This document shows positions 9,581 to 20,691 of a stretch of 64,000 nucleotides of DNA, in pieces. Below the pieces are notes generated by a model. That model was not told the DNA's origin. It made no database searches and worked only from the letters and a program-made list of their open reading frames with translations. Each line of letters begins with the position of its first letter. Positions within the stretch are counted from its first letter, which is position 1. The stretch comes from Amia ocellicauda (taxonomy: Eukaryota; Chordata; Actinopteri; Amiiformes; Amiidae). Location of the stretch: positions 248,001 to 312,000 of the forward strand of contig NW_027102663.1 in the NCBI RefSeq assembly GCF_036373705.1, in the 5' to 3' direction. The translations under genes were made by a program, and so were the position numbers.

Positions 9581-12500
9581 CTGATGATAGTCTGTCTCTG
9601 GTAATGAATGTGGTTCGTAACCCTGAGGGTGGGGCGCTTAGAAGACTGTCGAAATGCTTGAAGAACGACATAATTAGGACCAAGCTCAGGCAATTAGTGG
9701 TGAGTTCCAGTGGGGACAATAAGCTCTGTTTTGCTTACAGTTTAATAAAACTACTCACCCCCGACATGCCTGAACCCCAAGCTCTGCAAGAGGCTTTAAT
9801 GCTTCATCAGAGGGCCGGCTTAAACTCTCAACAGATGGTTGCCTTTTCAGACATTACCAAGTTTGAGGAGTTGTTGTCTTTAAAAATTGTTGTGTGGTAC
9901 CGTTGTGAGGTAAAGGAAGTATTTGTTAAATTTCAGACACATCCTGAAACCCATACACAGACACTGTTTCTCTTCCTAGGTGATAGACATTAATTTGGAA
10001 TAAAGAGTTTGACGGCTTTTTTGGGTTGTTCGTATGTTTGTCATTGGTGTTATAAGGCCTTCAATGATAAGCTTAAGCACCGCTGTGACGGTTACTGTAA
10101 CGTCTGTTTCAATCCGCAATGTCATAAGGGTTTGGCCCCTACCATCCGATGTAAAGATTGCTTAAGGATTTGTCTCTCAGCGTTCTGTTTTTCCGAGCAT
10201 AAGGTACAGAGGGCCGCTGCTGAGGGGGTTAAAAAACTGAGTTATTGTGATCAAACTAAATATTGCCCGCAGTGTTGCCTCCAGTACCGTTTTCATGAGG
10301 TTAAACCACACAAATGTCTGGAGCCGAGATGCAGGATCTGTAATGCTGATTTAACCCCGGGGTCCGAACACCAGTGCTTTATTCAGCCGGTTAAAAAGGA
10401 GCCGCCGCACAACCGGTATGTCTTTTTTGCTTTTGAATGCCGGCAAGAAAACGGGGTCCACGTTGCTAATTATATACACTGTATTGACATGTTGGATCGT
10501 GAGTGGTCAGCTAGCGGTGAGAGTTGTGTCAGGGATTTCTTTACGCGGTATCGCGGTCCAAAATACCTCAATTACACATTTATTGCCCACAATGCTAAGG
10601 GTTATGATTCTTACATTTTGATGAAGTATCTGGTGGAAAATGGGGTGACCCCAAAAAAAGTAGCTCAGGGTAGCAAGATCATGTGTTTCACCGACGAAGC
10701 TTTCAACTAACGTTACATAGACTCGTTAAATTTCCTCCCCATGAAATTGAGCGCTTTGCCTAAGGCTCTGGGTTTTGAGGCTCAGAAGAAAGGTTGGTTC
10801 TGCCATTTTTTTAATACTAAGGACACTCAAAATTATCGAGGGTCCTACCCGCCCGCCTCTTATTATGGGGTTGATACTATGATGTCTCATGAGAGGGAGG
10901 AATTCTTTAAATGGTACAATACGGTTAAGTGAGGTGTTTTTGATTTCCGAGAAGAGATGGCCGCTTATTGTTAAAATGATGTGGTGATCCTTAATGAAGC
11001 CTGTGTGCGTTTCTGCGCCGAGGTTATCAACACATCGGGTCTCGACCCTTTGCAAAGTGTGACCATAGTGTCTCTCTGCATGAAAATGTATCGGTCCAAT
11101 TTCTTGCAGAAAAACACTATAGCGGTCACCACTTCTGACAACTATCGTGCTAGACAAAAGAACTTTTCGACTGTCTCCATACAGTGGCTGGAATACCTGA
11201 GTGCCCGGGATAACATATTCATCAGACATGCTTTAAATCAAGGGGAAGTCAAAATGGGGCCTTACTACTTAGACGGTTTTAGCGACGTGTTCGGGCGGCG
11301 TACCGCTTATGAGTTTGCTGGTTGTATTTACCATGGCTGTCCTCAGTGCTTCGACCCAAACACCTTTAACCCCGAAACACAAAAACTCTGCGGTGATATC
11401 TACTATGATTTCCAGGAACGAATTGAAACTTTAAAAAACACCTATGGTTTGAACGTGCTGGTGATTTGGGAACACGAGTGGACGACCCTGAAGCAACAGG
11501 ATGCGGGGGTACAACGGTTTATGGAAACCTTGGACTTTCCTGAATGTCTAGAGCCCCGGGATGCGTTATTTGGGGGTCGTACCAATGCCCTCTGTTTACA
11601 TTATGAGGTAAAGGAGGGTGAGAGAGTAGATTACTATGATTTCACCAGTCTGTACCCTTATGTCAACAAGACCAAAATGTACCCGGTGGGGCGTCCAACC
11701 ATTGTTTATCGTGACTTTCTCGAAATCGGACATTACTTTGGATTGATCAAAGTCACCATGTACCCTCCTCGCGAGCTGTTCTTACCCGTGTTGCCTTACA
11801 GGTGTTCGGGAAAATTGATGTTCCCTCTGTGTAGAACGTGTGTGGAAACTGAAAATCAAACTACCTCTTGTCTGCACAGTGATGAAGATGACGGGTGTCT
11901 GGTGTAGCATTGAGCTTGACAAGGCGGTGGAGAAAGGTTACAGAGTCGGTAAGGTGTTTGAGGTTTGGCATTTTTCTGAAAAATCTGATACTCTTTTTGC
12001 TGATTACATTATGACCCATCTGAAAGGGAAACAGGAGGCATCGGGCTATCCCTCATGGTGTGTTGACTCCGCGGCCAAAGAGCGATACATTCAGCAATAT
12101 TTTGAAAAGGAAGGGATCCGTCTAGAGCCGGGGAACATAACTGTAAACCCCGCCAAGAGACAAATGTCCAAACTGATTTTAAACAGTCTGTGGGGTAAGT
12201 TTGGGGAAAGAAATTACCGTCTAAACACAACCTTGATTAAAACCCCTGAACAGTTTATAGAATTTATGTTTTCCAAACAACATGCAGTATCACACTTTCA
12301 ATTCTTAAATGACCACGTGGCACAGGTCCAGTGGAGGGCCCCTAAAGATTTCCCCACCAAACAGGGGAACGTTAATGTTTTCATAGCGGTTTTTACCACG
12401 GCTTACGCCCGGCTTGAACTGTACAACTTAATGGATCAGTTGCAGGAACGCACGCTCTATCATGATACTGACTCTGTAATCTTTGTCACCAGGCCAGGGG

Positions 12501-12815
12501 ATTGGGTCCCTCCCCTCGGGGACTACCTTGGGGAGTTAACGAGCGAACTAGATCCTCAGGACCACATAGTGGAGTTTGTTTCAGGGGGTCCTAAGACTTA
12601 CGCATACAGAACGGCTGCGGGTAAGACCTGTATGAAAGTTAAGGGTTTCACTCTGAAACATTGTAACAACAAGCTCATTAACATCAAGTCTTTAGATCTA
12701 TCGAAATAAAAAGGGGTACACGTTGGAAGATAGATCACTAAACAAACGGTTCAGGGTGGTGTACAATAAAAGAGTGTTGAAGACTGATTATACCACTCTG
12801 CCTTATGGATATTAG
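9556..12815 (+). pseudogene. polB: Polinton protein-primed DNA polymerase B, copy B
   Basis: Family B polymerase of the protein-primed type. Recognisable parts in order: a Cys/His-rich N-terminal region with several C-x2-C pairs, exonuclease motif II (HNAKGYDSYIL), palm motif A (YYDFTSLYPYVNK), motif B (KLILNSLWGKFGER) and motif C (YHDTDSVIF). It replicates the element from its terminal repeats. The fuller version is at 44685-48024. Broken, several breaks. Confidence 0.88.
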
Positions 12816-13467
12816 CGGTGGTTTTGATAACAGACTTCAACACCCTTTCTCCTGTATTATAGCCTGTCCCTCCAATTCGGGGAAGAGCTATCTTATAAAG
12901 AACATCATAGAAGATGTGGACACAACCGTGTCCCAAGCTCTTGACAACATAGTGTGGTGTTACTCTTGCTGGCAACCTCTCTACGATGATTTGGCTTCGA
13001 AAAAAAATAATCTGAAATTTGTGCAAGGTCTCCCCGCCTCGTTGTGTGACGATGACTTGTTCCCGCCCGGTCAAACTAATCTAGTGATCCTTGATGACCT
13101 GATGGAGCAGGCCGGTGACAACAGTGAAGTGGAAAAAGCTTTCACAAAGTACACTCATCATAGGAATTTAAGTATTATTTATTTAGTTCAAAATCTATTT
13201 TTTCAAGGTAAAAAAAGCCGCACTATTAATTTATATGCCAATTATATAATTATTTTTAAAAACCCCAGAGATAAACTACAGGTCACCGTCTTGGCTCGTC
13301 AAATGTACCCTAACCAGACCAAGTTCTTTTTGGAGGCATTTGAGGATGCCACCAAAAAACCCTATGGGGACTTGATTGCGGACTTAAAAGCACAAACCCC
13401 AGAAGACTTTCGCCTCAGAACAGGTTTGTGCCCGCCCGATTGGCCGGCAGTGTATGTGCTAAAGTAA
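12805..13467 (+). CDS. Polinton genome-packaging ATPase (FtsK/HerA, A32-type), copy B
   Basis: 220-residue open frame. The P-loop region PSNSGKSYLIKNII lies near residues 22-35, and Walker B NLVILDD near residue 96. In this superfamily the enzyme pumps genome DNA into the capsid. The start overlaps the end of the polymerase gene by about 11 bases, suggesting one transcription unit. Length is normal for Polinton ATPases. Confidence 0.85.
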   Translation: MDISGGFDNRLQHPFSCIIACPSNSGKSYLIKNIIEDVDTTVSQALDNIVWCYSCWQPLYDDLASKKNNLKFVQGLPASLCDDDLFPPGQTNLVILDDLMEQAGDNSEVEKAFTKYTHHRNLSIIYLVQNLFFQGKKSRTINLYANYIIIFKNPRDKLQVTVLARQMYPNQTKFFLEAFEDATKKPYGDLIADLKAQTPEDFRLRTGLCPPDWPAVYVLK

Positions 13468-13482
13468 AGGAAATACATAAGA

Positions 13483-13818
13483 ATGTCTGTTCGGATTAAA
13501 AGAAATCTGCCACTTTTGCAAATGTTATTTGAGGGGAGCCCGCGCCATAGGAAAGCTGTGCTGGCAGGGGCCCCCTCGGATTTGATCGAGACCCTGTGTG
13601 AAATAGCTTTTAACATCTTACGCGGTAATATACCCCTAACCACTTCTCAACATTCTAAACTCAAAAAACAAAAAGCGGTTATCAAGATCATCGCTAATAA
13701 GAAGTATTCTATTAAAAGAAAAAGAAAGAAGATTAATCAAACCGGGGGTTTTATAGGACCGCTGTTGAGCATAGCCGTGCCTTTCCTAACCAGTCTTCTA
13801 GCTTCCAGAGTGGGTTAA
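13483..13818 (+). CDS. Polinton small basic PX-like protein, copy B
   Basis: 111 residues. Layout: helical N-terminal half (PSDLIETLCEIAFNILRGNIP), a Lys/Arg cluster (KKYSIKRKRKK), then a C-terminal hydrophobic segment GGFIGPLLSIAVPFLTSLLA. This layout recurs in animal Polintons next to the ATPase and is usually labelled PX. Its role is unknown; a DNA-binding or membrane-active virion component is a guess. It begins 15 bases after the ATPase stop. Confidence 0.7.
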   Translation: MSVRIKRNLPLLQMLFEGSPRHRKAVLAGAPSDLIETLCEIAFNILRGNIPLTTSQHSKLKKQKAVIKIIANKKYSIKRKRKKINQTGGFIGPLLSIAVPFLTSLLASRVG

Positions 13819-13820
13819 TA

Positions 13821-14564
13821 ATGGAATATGCTCAGAAAATGTTTTTGATCCCTCAGGAGCAGCTTGAGAAACTGAGAAAAAATGTTGTCGGGCCAGAGCC
13901 CATTAGACAAACGGCCGAAAACAACCTGGACTCTGAAATGAAAGCTATACAGGCCAGGGCCGATTTAAATCAGTATTCCAAAGCTCAGTTGTATACCAAC
14001 ACGTTACAGCGCTACCTCCGTCTGGTTAGACAGGGTGAAAAAGATCAAAACATTTTAACTTTAACCATGGCCTCTCAAGAAAATGGTTCTGGGGCTGATG
14101 CGGGGGGTACGGTTGATAAAGATGTTGCGGTGACCGAACCTGTTGAGAGTTCAGAGGGAGATGTTGTAACGGATGTTTTGAGAAACATGCCGGCCAGAAG
14201 CAAAAGACATGCAGAATATATCCTGCACAAAATGGTTCAGAAACCGCGGGTAACGGCTTGGAATGAACAGGGTGAATTTGTTTTTAAAGGACAACTGATC
14301 AAAGGTTCACACATGTTTGATTTGTTGAAGAGTGTCACTAACACTAATAAGGTACCCGATAGTCGCCGACCTGTAGGCTGGAATGCTTTCCTACAGGCGA
14401 TGGCCTGTCTGAACATGCCCCAATCAACAGTTCCTAACCAGGAAACGCGACAAAAAATCCGTCTGTGTAAAGAGGTGGAGCCTGATCTGACTCCGATATC
14501 TCATTACTCTGACCGTGCTGAGCGACCATCCTCAGGATCTATCCATCGTTGGGAAGCTTATTAA
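13821..14564 (+). CDS. Polinton PY-like protein, copy B
   Basis: 247 residues, begins MEYAQKMFLIPQEQLEKLRK, two bases after the PX-like stop. The N-terminal ~70 residues are predicted helix, the middle is a Ser/Gly/Asp linker (residues ~85-115), and the C-terminal part is a compact block with VGWNAFLQAMACLNMP. This opening is typical of the Polinton family called PY, often adjoining PX. Biochemical role unknown. It is intact here and in E. Confidence 0.65.
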   Translation: MEYAQKMFLIPQEQLEKLRKNVVGPEPIRQTAENNLDSEMKAIQARADLNQYSKAQLYTNTLQRYLRLVRQGEKDQNILTLTMASQENGSGADAGGTVDKDVAVTEPVESSEGDVVTDVLRNMPARSKRHAEYILHKMVQKPRVTAWNEQGEFVFKGQLIKGSHMFDLLKSVTNTNKVPDSRRPVGWNAFLQAMACLNMPQSTVPNQETRQKIRLCKEVEPDLTPISHYSDRAERPSSGSIHRWEAY

Positions 14565-14732
14565 TCTCATGTTTTTATTTGTCTCCCCTGTAAATAATGA
14601 CCCGACAAACAATTTTTTTTTTTTTTCAAATGTTGTTCATTTATTTATACCATAAACCCTGCTTTGTATAAGAATTGTGTTGAATAAAAACAAAACTAAT
14701 GATTCAAAGGCTGTTTTCATTATTTTTTCACC
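14565..14732. terminator. Convergent 3' ends of the two Polinton arms (B)
   Basis: The last gene of each arm ends here. AATAAA for the rightward unit is at 14683-14688. The reverse signal for the leftward unit (plus-strand TTTATT) is at 14574-14579 and near 14640. A T tract lies at ~14613-14627. Overlapping poly(A) sites for both arms are likely. Confidence 0.6.
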
Positions 14733-15305
14733 TTAACACGCATGACATCTTTTAAAATCCTCACAAGAACACCCCATCTGTATACATGGCTGGCTAGGGT
14801 CGTAAGTCATTGTGTTATAAGGGGGGGTCCACAGTGTCCTGACAAACTCTGCCACTTTTTTATCATTTTGGCCTAAATCCTCACTGTACAAGGCCATAAT
14901 ATCGGGGTATGACCTTCCTTTAGATCTATGATATAAGAAAAACACACAGTGTTGACCACAAGTGAAGGTCTGCAGACTTTGTACTTGACGACCGCTGTAA
15001 ATGGTTTCTTGACAGTTGTTGAGCAGAAAGTTATTGATCTTCCGAGGGAAAGGTCTGAAATCCGGGGGGTTTGCATAGGAATCAAAAAATTCTCCACGGT
15101 GGTCCTCCCTTAGATAAATAGCCAGCCAATGTTCTCCGGGCATATTTTTAGGGTGTGTGTTGATTATGTACATTGCAGGTAAATTCTTGATCTTAAATTT
15201 AGGCAGCTGATCGCAGGCGTAGACTCCTTGAAACAGTTTCCGTGAGCCGGCAAGGGCATTCATGTTGTGGTTGAGCTCTCTGGTGTTCATTTTAATAATA
15301 ATCAT
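14733..15305 (-). CDS. Polinton adenain-like cysteine protease, copy B
   Basis: 190 residues, matching adenovirus-type maturation proteases in size and motif order: His in GEHWLAIY (~residue 59), acidic residue in FFDSY (~75), Gln near 112, and Cys in TCGQHCVFFLYH (~120). In the family it cleaves virion precursor proteins. It overlaps the start of its reading unit with the major capsid gene end by 14 bases. Confidence 0.85.
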   Translation of the reverse strand: MIIIKMNTRELNHNMNALAGSRKLFQGVYACDQLPKFKIKNLPAMYIINTHPKNMPGEHWLAIYLREDHRGEFFDSYANPPDFRPFPRKINNFLLNNCQETIYSGRQVQSLQTFTCGQHCVFFLYHRSKGRSYPDIMALYSEDLGQNDKKVAEFVRTLWTPPYNTMTYDPSQPCIQMGCSCEDFKRCHAC

Positions 15306-16596
15306 ACCGAACGTTTCTCCTCCGATTCACCTCAATAATGTTGTCAAACACAGCATACACGACCATATTTACAGTGCGTGGTAGAGGCTGCTTGAAACGC
15401 ATCTCCAAACGCATATTGCCCGTCTTCATCAGTGAAAAATGTTGTCCACACTCTTCGTCAGGGGTCAGGTTGAAACCGTACAGGGTGTAACCGCTGCAGT
15501 ATTCCCGGCGATCGATCAGCAGAGTTTGATCCTTGAGATGGCGACCCGTAGCCAGTACTAGACTGTCATATTCACGAACCGCATTGCCGTTTTCAAAGTC
15601 AGGTTGAAAAGGTCTGGATGGAACCTGCACACCATCGACGTACAACGCTATAAATTCCGCGTTATGTTTAAAGTTAAAGGGGTTCTTGTTGTAAACCCCG
15701 GTAAATGCATCATTATCCACGAGACCTATAATAACCTGTTTTGGGAGCTGTCCTAGAAACAGATTTTCCTGGTTCATCACCCGTGTCCCTGCGGGGATAC
15801 TGTGGACTTTCATATAGACTCTTTCGATCGGGTACTCGGCGTTTGCCGTCATTAACGCCTGCGCGTGTCCTAGTTTAACCGCCGGGGAGACGGACACTTT
15901 TTTCACAAACAGCGAGGCCGATAATATGGTCAGTTTATATTTTTCCGTATCAGGGGTCATCAGACAAAAAGCATTTTTACTACGGATCATTTTAATTTTA
16001 ATGTCTACCCCGTTGAGCATGAGTTTTTCTTGGAAAAATATGTCTGCATGGATATGCCCCATTAGCTCAAAGGTCCTCCCTTCTGTTGAAGAGGCCGTTC
16101 TTTTTTGCAAACCCTTATTGAGTCCCTCTGGATCCTTGTCGTCCATAGCTTCCGAGATGTCTTTGAAGAAAAGGCCGGGGCTGAACTGTTTGCTTAGGGT
16201 CTCCTCACTATAATTAAGTTTACACTCCATCATGGCTCTATAGGGGTAAGTATTGCTGCTTTGACTAATGAGCCGATCTCCCAGGGTCACATCCACCTGT
16301 GAAAACATGGTGGCCACCGGGTAATTGATGACCCCAGCGATGGCCGTATTCTCGATTGCATCGCCATCCTAATCAGTCACTTTACAGTTCATTAAAATAA
16401 ATGTGTTATTCAAATCAATATAATCCTCGCCATTGCCAGCTATAAAAAACTCCAGAGGGGCCGTGTCTGAAATTGCAGAAAGAGGGGGAATCTCTACATA
16501 TATGATCTTATCTATACTCGTTTGAGTGTATGGAACTGTAAACAGATCCAGTTCTGATTTGACGCATTCTTCCGATAGACTGTTGACAAAAGACAT
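15292..16596 (-). pseudogene. Polinton major capsid protein (double jelly-roll), copy B
   Basis: Same part as the fully open 435-residue frame at 50512-51819. Broken here, with a small number of breaks. Confidence 0.85.
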
Positions 16597-16598
16597 GT

Positions 16599-17086
16599 TT
16601 AAAAGATGTATCCTGAGGCTCTATTTTTCTTTCTTTGAGACTTTCTTTTTGCAGGTTTTTTCTTGTGCTGCTTCCTTCTCCGAGTGTTTCCACGATATGT
16701 TGGAGAATGAGAGATTCTTCGTTTTTTGTTAGCCACGGATCTTCGTCGCCCTGGTGGACACATGCTGTTTCTTCTTTTACCCCCCCTCCTCGCCATTACC
16801 ATGAGACCCGAACCCTCCTGATGCTCATGGCTAGCTGCCCGGTTCATAACATTGGTGAACACGTCACTAACAATATTTTTAGCCGCTGATTTCAAGTGGG
16901 GTCTGGCTATAGCAAAGCCTCTCTTAAGCAGGGGTACGGCCATTCTAAAGAGACCATGAAAGAGTCCTCCTAGACCGGCGCCATACATTGTGGGGGCTCC
17001 TACAAAACCGGGCAAGCCGTTCCATCTTGCATCTTGTAATAATCCACATAGGCGCTAGGATCTACATAACCCCTCGAGGTAGCCAT
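16599..17086 (-). pseudogene. Polinton basic core-like protein, copy B
   Basis: Begins at ATG 17084-17086 (MATSRGYVDPSAYVDYY) and ends in the basic tail KKKPAKRKSQRKKNRASGYIF, two bases before the capsid gene start. Most of the frame is open; probably about one break. Confidence 0.65.
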
Positions 17087-17087
17087 T

Positions 17088-17923
17088 TTAATAATGTACA
17101 CACTGTTTCAGGGGTCGAAAATGTAGTTTGACATTAACTTTACCGAAGCGGAAGGGTACGTTGATATTCTGATCCGATTTTACTTCGATCGTGATGTTGT
17201 CAAAGTGGGTCATTGAGACTGGTACGTAGTGTGGTTTGTCATAAGTAATTGTGACCATGTCATTGCTTTTACCTTTAATAAGTACATTTCTCAAAAGGGG
17301 GACATAACTATCCCAGACCCTCTGGTGGGTTATGATATCCGTATACACATAAAGAGTGTAAAAGCCGCCACACCACTTCTGAGAACCTGCTCTCTGTGTC
17401 CGAATAGAACCCTAATATACGCCCCAGTTGGCCGCTGGTTTGAATGCTAATACCTGGTTTTGACACCTTGTACACTCTGTTTTTAATAGGGTTGTAATAT
17501 AGCTTGATGTTGGGGGTGCCTTCTGAGAACTGTTTATGCATCTCATCTAATATTTTATCCACATTGTCATAATAACCTCCTTGTATCGTGAATGTCCATT
17601 GACTCTTTTTAACATCATCAAAAATGGCGAAAGTGGCATCCTTATCTTGTAAAACAGCCCAAGTGTAAGGATACTGTATTTCCGCCAACCCCACTTCCCA
17701 CGACCCCCTTAGATCTATAGATTTTCCAAATTCCAAATATTTCATTTTTAGGGTATATATCGAGAGAGGCGTTACTGGGTAGAGTCACGTAGAAGCCTCC
17801 TGATTCGATCTTGAGTATCGAAAGTAATGCCCCCAACACACCCGCGGGCATGTTGTTATAAGGATTGAATATCGCAAACCTGTTGTTCCGGGACCCAACT
17901 ATTGAACTTTTCAGGCCATCCAA
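17088..17923 (-). pseudogene. Polinton penton-like minor capsid protein, copy B
   Basis: Homologous to 26683-27529. The N-terminal FNPYNNMPAGVLGALLSILK stretch and the central VGLAEIQYPYTWAVLQDKD block are clear. Broken, with a few breaks. Confidence 0.7.
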
Positions 17924-18926
17924 GCCATTTCATCAACACATATTTTTTCCGGTTCTGGGTTTTTTCAGCTAATATCTTTTCAACTCTGTATACACTGTCT
18001 TTACCCACAATAATTTTTTGTAACTCGGCTTCGTAAAACGTTCCTTCTATATTCTCCCCGTCATAGTCTTTTAACCGGTACACGGGGGGGTCTCTAGCCA
18101 ACTGTTTGGTAACTGTAAAAGTACTCCTTAGCTTTGAAACGCGAACCACATCACAGATGTTGAACTTATAAGTAGTTTTTCCCTTCTTAATAAATGGTCC
18201 GTATAATTTTTTATAGACCTTAAAAGAATTACTTTGATCCACATCTATAGGCTTCATTTTAATACTGGTGTGATACCCTTGGTTGTAAGTATCGATAAAA
18301 TCCTGAACTTTATCAAAATACTTGAACGTGTTGACCGCTGTAAAATATCTCCACATTTTGGTCTTTATGGTGCGGTTAAACCTCTCCACTACCGATGCCT
18401 TAAGCTCATTACCGGTGGTGAAATGATGTATTTTGTGTCTCTTCAGTAGATTCTGAAATTCTCTGTTGAGAAACTCTTTTCCTTTATCAGTCTGCAGTTT
18501 TTTAGGACATCGACCCTGGGACAATATATCCTCAAAGGCCCTTGTCACCGCCCGACCTGTTTTATTATGTAGAATGCGAGCCCAGGCATATTTTGATAAC
18601 ACATCGATACACATCAACATCAATTTGTGACCATTGTTATGTTTTGATAAATTTGACATATCGACTAGATCCATTTGCCATTGTGAGTCTATGTCAGTTG
18701 CATATACGCGGTTTCTTTTAAAGTTAATCCTGAGAGGTTTATGTAAGGTATAGGCGTCTTGTTCCCGTAACCATTCTGAAACAACCACATCATTAACCTT
18801 CACTCCGGCCTCAGCGAGTCCTCTTTGAAAACCCTTCTTACCCGCCAAACCCCCAATCTTGGCTGGGTTGTAGTATAGTTCCTGCATTTGGGGAGCTTGC
18901 CGAGTCATTCTGTCAAATAACCACAC
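17856..18926 (-). CDS. Polinton chromodomain integrase, copy B (356 aa)
   Basis: Nearly full-length open frame with the rve core and C-terminal chromodomain as described at 27462-28571; slightly shorter than that version. Confidence 0.85.
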   Translation of the reverse strand: MWLFDRMTRQAPQMQELYYNPAKIGGLAGKKGFQRGLAEAGVKVNDVVVSEWLREQDAYTLHKPLRINFKRNRVYATDIDSQWQMDLVDMSNLSKHNNGHKLMLMCIDVLSKYAWARILHNKTGRAVTRAFEDILSQGRCPKKLQTDKGKEFLNREFQNLLKRHKIHHFTTGNELKASVVERFNRTIKTKMWRYFTAVNTFKYFDKVQDFIDTYNQGYHTSIKMKPIDVDQSNSFKVYKKLYGPFIKKGKTTYKFNICDVVRVSKLRSTFTVTKQLARDPPVYRLKDYDGENIEGTFYEAELQKIIVGKDSVYRVEKILAEKTQNRKKYVLMKWLGWPEKFNSWVPEQQVCDIQSL

Positions 18927-18962
18927 AGACCCACACTATGCGCAAAGTTTTTATACAAGGTT

Positions 18963-19458
18963 TTTTATTCAACTTCAGGAGAGCAGATACCCCTTTTTAG
19001 ACATTTGAGAAAAGTATAACATACACAACAATTTTTTCTACGGTCCAGACAAAAAGAAATCAGATGATTGGTTACTTGATCTATATCAACAAATATACCT
19101 GTTTCTTTATCTTGTAGGCACACACCTCAGTTACATATGTAAATAAAACAACAATATGACCTATTTTAAAAGTAAACAGAGGTGTATTAAACATGCTCAG
19201 TAAAAGGTCATACAGATGTTGATGAAATGGCCTAATATCATTCTTGGCCCCCTTGAGCGCTTCATCCCAGTGTTCGTACCCCCCGGTCTTTGTTACAGCA
19301 GCCATTAACTTTTCCAGGTTTGAAAGTTGATCCTCATCGATGGTTAAATCTGTAGAGAAAAGGCTCGCGTTGGCTACTTTTCTGTCAAGCACATGGTGTA
19401 ATAGCGCTCTCAGGTTAGCTGCAGAGTGTTGATGACAGAACCAGTTGCAGAAGCAGTC
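18963..19458 (-). pseudogene. Polinton candidate Bcl-2-like protein, copy B
   Basis: Carries the BH1-like FKIGHIVVLFTYVTEVC stretch. Here its frame is continuous with a remnant of the neighbouring Cys/His-cluster ORF. Broken. Confidence 0.45.
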
Positions 19459-19599
19459 CAGGGTCTGAGGTCTTGGAGAGTAACCGCAGTCAAAGGGTTC
19501 CAGAGTGTATACAAAATCTGGGGAATAGAACCAGGGGTGATCCCGGGTTTGAAGAGGCCTGTAGAGCCTGTCGACGTCCGCAGCTTTCAGGTAAGACAT
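19459..19599 (-). pseudogene. Remnant of the Cys/His-cluster ORF, copy B
   Basis: Only the N-terminal segment (MSYLKAADVDRLYRP onward) remains, as in C. Confidence 0.6.
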
Positions 19600-19677
19600 T
19601 CTCTTTAATTTTAAACCATGATTGAATTGTTGCGCCTTTTATCCTATCTCTTCACTACGTCACGACACACCGCCCTC

Positions 19678-20388
19678 TTAGAAGAGAGTAGCCCCTGAGC
19701 CGTCAGACCCCCCTCCAAAACCCCACACGTCGTCTGTTTTATCATCGTCGTCGTCATTCAAGGGGGATATATAATCCATAATCCAGCATATTCTCCTTCT
19801 AACCAAATCCAGTTGCGAACATTTGGTCAAGATGTCAAAACCATCATTTATACAGTTTATGACCTCTTTCAAGAACGGCCAGTCCACGGCGTCAAACATA
19901 ATTTCAGTAACCTGTTTTTCTGGATCCTCCACACCCCCTTCAATAGGGTTTGTAATCAGGGTACTGCTAAACAAAACCTTACGATCTGTAGTTAGAGATA
20001 GACTCTTCACCACTCTACCGTAGTTCTGCAAGCTTTCCCATTCACACCTTTCAAAACCCTGAGTCGGAGACTCCATTTCGCATTCTCTTGGACCCTCTTG
20101 CAAGCCTTCTAGAGTCTTATCCACAAGCCCCAGATCTCTCCAGGCCATCACCTTCAACCAGTCCTCATAAGAGTATTCAATTACCGTCTCAAAAGGTTCC
20201 AACGTACCCTCCTTCTCTCCCAAAGCAAAAAGCTCCACTCCAACATAGCTGGGATCCCTTTTAAAGCGGTAACCCCGTCGAGCCCCCCAGAACAACACCC
20301 AGGAGCGTTCAATCTTCAAATTGGTGAGTACAGGAACCCTTGCCCGGGATTGTTTCTTGCGGGGTTTCATGTTGATGTCGCTGGACAT
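19678..20388 (-). CDS. Polinton outermost right-arm ORF, 236 aa (PC4-like?), copy B
   Basis: First gene of the right arm, preceded by a TATA-like box. Residues ~1-20 are basic (MKPRKKQSRARVPV). Residues ~28-80 hold SWVLFWGARRGYRFKR, then YVGVELFALGEKEGTLEP, then a Tyr-x2-Trp helix (YSYEDWLKVMAW). The C-terminus has an Asp run and a Gly/Ser end. The middle block faintly recalls the PC4/Sub1 single-stranded DNA-binding fold (strands, EG-x-L-x-P turn, then a W-x-x-L helix), but I cannot confirm this. Otherwise an unknown early-position protein. Also open in C. Confidence 0.6.
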   Translation of the reverse strand: MSSDINMKPRKKQSRARVPVLTNLKIERSWVLFWGARRGYRFKRDPSYVGVELFALGEKEGTLEPFETVIEYSYEDWLKVMAWRDLGLVDKTLEGLQEGPRECEMESPTQGFERCEWESLQNYGRVVKSLSLTTDRKVLFSSTLITNPIEGGVEDPEKQVTEIMFDAVDWPFLKEVINCINDGFDILTKCSQLDLVRRRICWIMDYISPLNDDDDDKTDDVWGFGGGSDGSGATLF

Positions 20389-20455
20389 GTTGAAGAAGCG
20401 GGATGTTTCTGATGCTGAGAATTAAAGAGGTATTGCCTAAAAGCAGCGCGGGTTC

Positions 20456-20462
20456 TTAAATA
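20456..20462 (-). promoter_or_regulatory. TATA-like box of the Polinton right arm (B)
   Basis: Reads TATTTAA on the minus strand, about 70 bases before the ATG at 20388. It is conserved in C, D and E. It is the likely promoter of the outermost right-arm gene, lying just inside the terminal repeat. Confidence 0.5.
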
Positions 20463-20506
20463 GAGAGGAGAGTTTCGGGGCGTTGCCTTCAGAGGGGTGG
20501 GGGTAT

Positions 20507-20691
20507 TTATGGGTGGCCTTGATGTTCAGGGTTTTATGGGTGTACACTTTCTGACGGATATGACGTAGGAATAATTAAGGAAATAACTCTACCTAAAATC
20601 ACGCCCCCCAATTATGACGTAGGAATATTAATAAGCTTAGGGCATACGTCATAACAAAATAGGCCGCGCCCAAAAAACCCTACTATCTACT
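20507..20691 (-). repeat. Right inverted terminal repeat of Polinton B
   Basis: Reverse complement of 5119-5303, ending CTATCTACT at 20691 and followed by the CTTATG duplication. Confidence 0.93.

Larger units (their letters stand above)
5119..20691. mobile_element. Polinton/Maverick (adintovirus-type) copy B, end to end
   Basis: 15,573 bp with inverted terminal repeats of ~185 bp at both ends and a 6-bp target duplication. It carries the full family set: protein-primed polymerase B, packaging ATPase, protease, major and minor capsid proteins and a chromodomain integrase, in two converging arms. It is structurally whole but its genes carry roughly ten breaks. The two terminal repeats differ at about three positions over 185 bp by eye, which suggests a geologically recent insertion; no exact age can be given. 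Confidence 0.95.

Noticed and set aside
10726-11229. 167-residue minus-strand ORF within the polymerase region
   Set aside because: Antisense to conserved polymerase motifs; a chance open frame.
17856-18926. Retrovirus or LTR element, suggested by the integrase
   Set aside because: No reverse transcriptase, gag or LTRs; polymerase B, packaging ATPase and double-jelly-roll capsid define a Polinton.
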